Assembly (NCBI GenBank): GCA_020628165.1
Contig: JAHDFM010000024.1
Span: forward strand, 1-53,960
Source: Bdellovibrionales bacterium
GTDB lineage: Bacteria > Bdellovibrionota > Bdellovibrionia > Bdellovibrionales > UBA1609
Direction: 5' to 3'
DNA length: 53,960 nt
The notes under the pieces are model-generated. The model was given only the letters and a program-made list of their open reading frames with translations, was not told the origin of the DNA and made no database searches. How positions within the stretch are numbered: the stretch's first letter is position 1; each line of letters starts with the position of its first letter. Below, piece after piece: positions 51,293 through 53,960 of this stretch. The translations under genes were made by a program, and so were the position numbers.

Positions 51293-52447
51293 CTAGTGTA
51301 GGTTTGGACACTCCATTTCAATAGTCACATCTGAACCAGGAGATATATTTGCATCAAGCACAATAGTGTTACTCGAAATATGAAATGGTATTTTATTTTC
51401 AATATTTGAAGTGTAATAAACATCCACATTGATTGGGTTCTTACACCTGAGGCCTACCGTTTTTAAACTTGATTTAACATTGTTAGATATTCCATAAAGG
51501 ATATTTGAATAATCAGTGTCACAAATGCTACCTACAGTTCCTTTAAGAATATTTCCTGAAGCAAGTAAATCTTGGCTAGGTACAGAGGCTTTATAGTATT
51601 CTCTCCCGTAGTAACCTCTAACACGATCACCTTGATTCTTTTGTTCCTCAAAACAGGCAACGTCTTTTTTCTGTTCATAAGTAGCTTGCTGGTAAGGCTC
51701 TAAACTTTCATCACCAGGATTAATTATAATGGAATGAAAGCTCATGGTTTTTGCAGCGTTGAGTGCACCCACTTTTTTAACTAAAGACTCAGCCGTATCC
51801 CAATTATTATCAAGCTCATAATTTCTATAGCTACCACCAAAAACTCTCACATCGGCATCAGTGATAGTAATAACAGCCAGGTGAGCATCTGGCCTAAAAA
51901 ATGATTTGCTCTTAGTGATTGCTAAATTTACGGCATAAATTCCCCTAACATCTCCAGAAGGGCAGTTATTTGCACTGAGCTCACAGCTAAGTGTTTCAGG
52001 TCGCGTGATAGAGTTGGTAAATATAGAGTTCACTTCAGACTGTGAATAGCCTTTAGTGTTTGTGATAGAGTACTGACCATTACTGAGTTTCATAAACTGA
52101 CCAGGGCTTGCGTAAATATCTGTAGTTAAAATTCCGAGTTTAAAATCTAAGTCCCAGATAGAAGATACTAATTTTGGAAATTTCTGAGCTAATTTTTGCT
52201 GATCCACATACATAGATTTAGAATTATCAATGACAAACACGACATCAATCTTACCTGTCTTATAAAAATGCTTATAAATACAGGTGCCATCTTCAGTGAA
52301 CTCACCGGACGTGTTGGGAGAGTTGTTAGCAGCAAAACACTTCTCATTAGGAATGGTCTCAAATTTATTACCATCACAAGCGACGATAAATAAAATAAAG
52401 GCACTCAAAAGTGGTAAAACATACTTTAAATTGGTGTTCAGTCTCAT
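51293..52447 (-). CDS. Lipoprotein with von Willebrand A domain
   Basis: 384 residues. Lipoprotein signal with lipobox IVAC (Cys24). After a short Cys-containing linker the VWA-type fold begins: VVFVIDNSKSMY has Asp74, Ser76 and Ser78 as the MIDAS. Later strands include LGILTTD and AVITITDADV, and the C-terminal 80 residues form a beta-rich end with Cys pairs. It would sit on the outer-membrane surface or periplasmic side and bind proteins through the metal site. Unlike BatA/BatB it has no membrane helices beyond the signal. No partner gene is close. Confidence 0.82.
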   Translation of the reverse strand: MRLNTNLKYVLPLLSAFILFIVACDGNKFETIPNEKCFAANNSPNTSGEFTEDGTCIYKHFYKTGKIDVVFVIDNSKSMYVDQQKLAQKFPKLVSSIWDLDFKLGILTTDIYASPGQFMKLSNGQYSITNTKGYSQSEVNSIFTNSITRPETLSCELSANNCPSGDVRGIYAVNLAITKSKSFFRPDAHLAVITITDADVRVFGGSYRNYELDNNWDTAESLVKKVGALNAAKTMSFHSIIINPGDESLEPYQQATYEQKKDVACFEEQKNQGDRVRGYYGREYYKASVPSQDLLASGNILKGTVGSICDTDYSNILYGISNNVKSSLKTVGLRCKNPINVDVYYTSNIENKIPFHISSNTIVLDANISPGSDVTIEMECPNLH

Positions 52448-52776
52448 AAACTCTCCCTATCATGAGTCTATTCAAAGACCATTCCACCTCAAGATATATG
52501 TTAAGCACTTAATATTACTAAAGAAAACACTTGGAGAAAAAGTTGTTTGATTATCTAATTGAAAAATATATTACACCAATTAGTTACTCTTAAATTAAGC
52601 CAATCATTACAGACACTTACAAAATTAAGATAAAGTCTAACTGGTGACCCTTTTTGCACTCTAAATATTTAGGTTTAAAAATAACTCCATTAAATCAAAG
52701 TCATTTAAAGTTAATGAGTAATCTTAATAATAGAGCTTTATTAATTTATTTGAAGATTAAACCATGAAAGCTAATC
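52448..52776. other. AT-rich intergenic region
   Basis: 329 bases without a supported gene. A 7-bp inverted repeat (TTAATAA near 52725, TTATTAA near 52738) follows the minus-strand gene at 52777 but has a weak stem. Nothing else stands out. Confidence 0.45.
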
Positions 52777-53154
52777 TCAGTTATTACTTAAAATTCTATG
52801 TGGATCTCCATCAAAACACATAACTGTAGTATCACCTAACTGTAAATGCGTAGGAAAACCAGAAGAGCCATCTCCAATAGTTTTAATTTCCACGGAGCTT
52901 AATTCTCCACTATAGGTAATTGATATTTTTTTATCTAATCCAAGGGCACCATTTATTAAATTTAAGCCTATGCTAAAGCCACCTATAAATTGTGACTTAA
53001 ATGATGTAGGGGTCTTATTAGAAGCCACAAACTCTATCTTTTTACCTTTATCAAATGGTCCACCAACACAGACAACAAATTTATCGTCATCATATGCATT
53101 CAAAGTTAAAGTAAATATTGATGCAAGTATAATAAGAAATACATTGTTTTTCAT
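52777..53154 (-). CDS. Small exported hypothetical protein
   Basis: 125 residues. A signal peptide (KNNVFLIILASIFTLTLNA) precedes a beta-rich domain with two Cys, one early in FVVCVGGPF and one near the end in TVMCFDGDP, probably forming a disulphide. No family was recognised. The frame is open to 53196, but ATG 53154 has AGGAG five bases upstream and puts the signal peptide at the N terminus. It is the last gene before the rRNA operon and reads away from it. Confidence 0.7.
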   Translation of the reverse strand: MKNNVFLIILASIFTLTLNAYDDDKFVVCVGGPFDKGKKIEFVASNKTPTSFKSQFIGGFSIGLNLINGALGLDKKISITYSGELSSVEIKTIGDGSSGFPTHLQLGDTTVMCFDGDPHRILSNN

Positions 53155-53433
53155 AAAAACTCCTATTGCTAAAAAATTAGCAAAATTTGTTCTCATAGCT
53201 CAAAGCCACAAATAAATTGTATTCAACAAAGGTGTTACATTAGTGTTCAGGCATTGGTCAGTGGCCGTTAAACGTCATTTTTTTAAAACTAACACATATC
53301 ATGAAAAGGTAAGCATGACTTTACATCAATGCTTAAAGTTCGTTAGTTAGTAAGTAATATACAAGTTACCCGTAGGTCATATTCGTTATGCAATTGTAGT
53401 TAAAATTATAAAAATAAAAGAATAATGAATATG

Positions 53434-53470
53434 ACAAAAAAAAGCCTGAAAGATTTCTCTTCCAGGCTTA
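53434..53470 (-). terminator. Intrinsic terminator of the rRNA operon
   Basis: On the minus strand AAGCCTG, a G-U pair and AAGA form a 12-bp stem with TCTT and CAGGCTT around a GAAA tetraloop (plus-strand 53442-53469), followed by a run of eight T. It lies just after the 5S gene. Confidence 0.9.
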
Positions 53471-53482
53471 TAAAAAATAAGT

Positions 53483-53598
53483 GTTGGCATTGTGCTACTC
53501 TCCCACAGTTTCACAACTGCAATACCATCGCCGCTGACGGACTTAACTTCTGAGTTCGAAATGGAGTCAGGTGTGACCCCGTCGCTAAAAACACCAAC
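53483..53598 (-). rRNA. rrf: 5S ribosomal RNA
   Basis: The reverse complement has the canonical 5S core (CCATTTCGAACTCAGAAGTT and the GGGAGAGTAG end region), and the two ends pair (GTTGGTGT with ATGCCAAC). Length about 116 bases. It lies about 134 bases after the 23S gene. Confidence 0.93.
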
Positions 53599-53732
53599 AA
53601 AAGTTTAAAATATTAGCTAAATGACCTGGCAATTTTAGATGCCAGAAACTTTTTACATGAGTAATACATAGATTTTCGACTTATAAGACAATTAAACTCA
53701 AGTCATTCTTAGCAAAAAATACTAAAGTTTCT

Positions 53733-53960
<228 letters not shown>

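Overview
The window is a low-GC (mid to high 30s percent by eye), gene-dense stretch of a Gram-negative chromosome. The evidence for a Gram-negative is outer-membrane barrels (Tsx-like, TolC), an RND pump, many lipoproteins, HtrA, MltD and Slt. The mix of several lytic transglycosylases, many secreted proteases, MoxR/Bat genes, SpoVG, and TTG/GTG starts behind strong Shine-Dalgarno sites fits the Bdellovibrionota (Bdellovibrio/Bacteriovorax-like bacteria). That placement is inferred from gene content only; the partial 23S rRNA at the right end would settle it.

Layout. 1-5084: a truncated FAS1 lipoprotein, a LysR regulator, an MltD-type transglycosylase with four LysM repeats, and a secreted protein with a divergent lysozyme-like core. 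5088-14975 (minus): one compact operon read moxR, DUF58, a DUF4381-like membrane protein, batA, batB, batC, batD, slt, most genes touching or overlapping. 15467-18299 (plus): a catalytically dead HtpX/M48-like membrane protein, a DUF1844 protein and a two-PDZ HtrA protease. 18473-23097 (minus): a TolC/RND pump pair without a fusion-protein gene. 23665-24161: spoVG, its terminator and tRNA-Gln(UUG).

24162-27090 is an AT-rich accessory segment beside the tRNA. It holds a HEPN/MNT toxin-antitoxin pair whose HEPN half is broken in an A6 tract, an unexported SLT-domain protein paired with a lipoprotein (possible effector and immunity protein), and a small membrane-anchored protein. The small protein lies between a decayed and an intact copy of the 3' end of a polysaccharide deacetylase gene.

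28177-32223 groups three polyphosphate-related genes: Ppx/GppA, Ppk1 and an exported CHAD-like protein. 32360-35634 is a four-gene overlapping operon: PHP phosphoesterase, OlsB-like and OlsA/PlsC-like acyltransferases, and arginase. Arginase makes ornithine and OlsB/OlsA use it, so this reads as a self-supplied ornithine-lipid operon. With PhoX at 43.6-45.2 kb there is a loose phosphate-economy theme.

35612-53154 is mostly envelope and secreted functions: an alpha/beta hydrolase and an M14 carboxypeptidase, an Ig-like repeat lipoprotein, a Tsx-like porin, a trypsin-like protease, a repeat protein with a peptidoglycan-binding domain, a TIGR01777 epimerase-SRPBCC fusion, Tat-exported PhoX, a TetR regulator that looks leaderless, a large subtilisin lipoprotein, a possible 44-residue Cys-rich lipoprotein next to a small barrel, a von Willebrand A lipoprotein and a small exported protein. 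The right end is the 3' part of an rRNA operon on the minus strand (23S then 5S) with a strong terminator. No CRISPR array, prophage or intact insertion sequence was seen.
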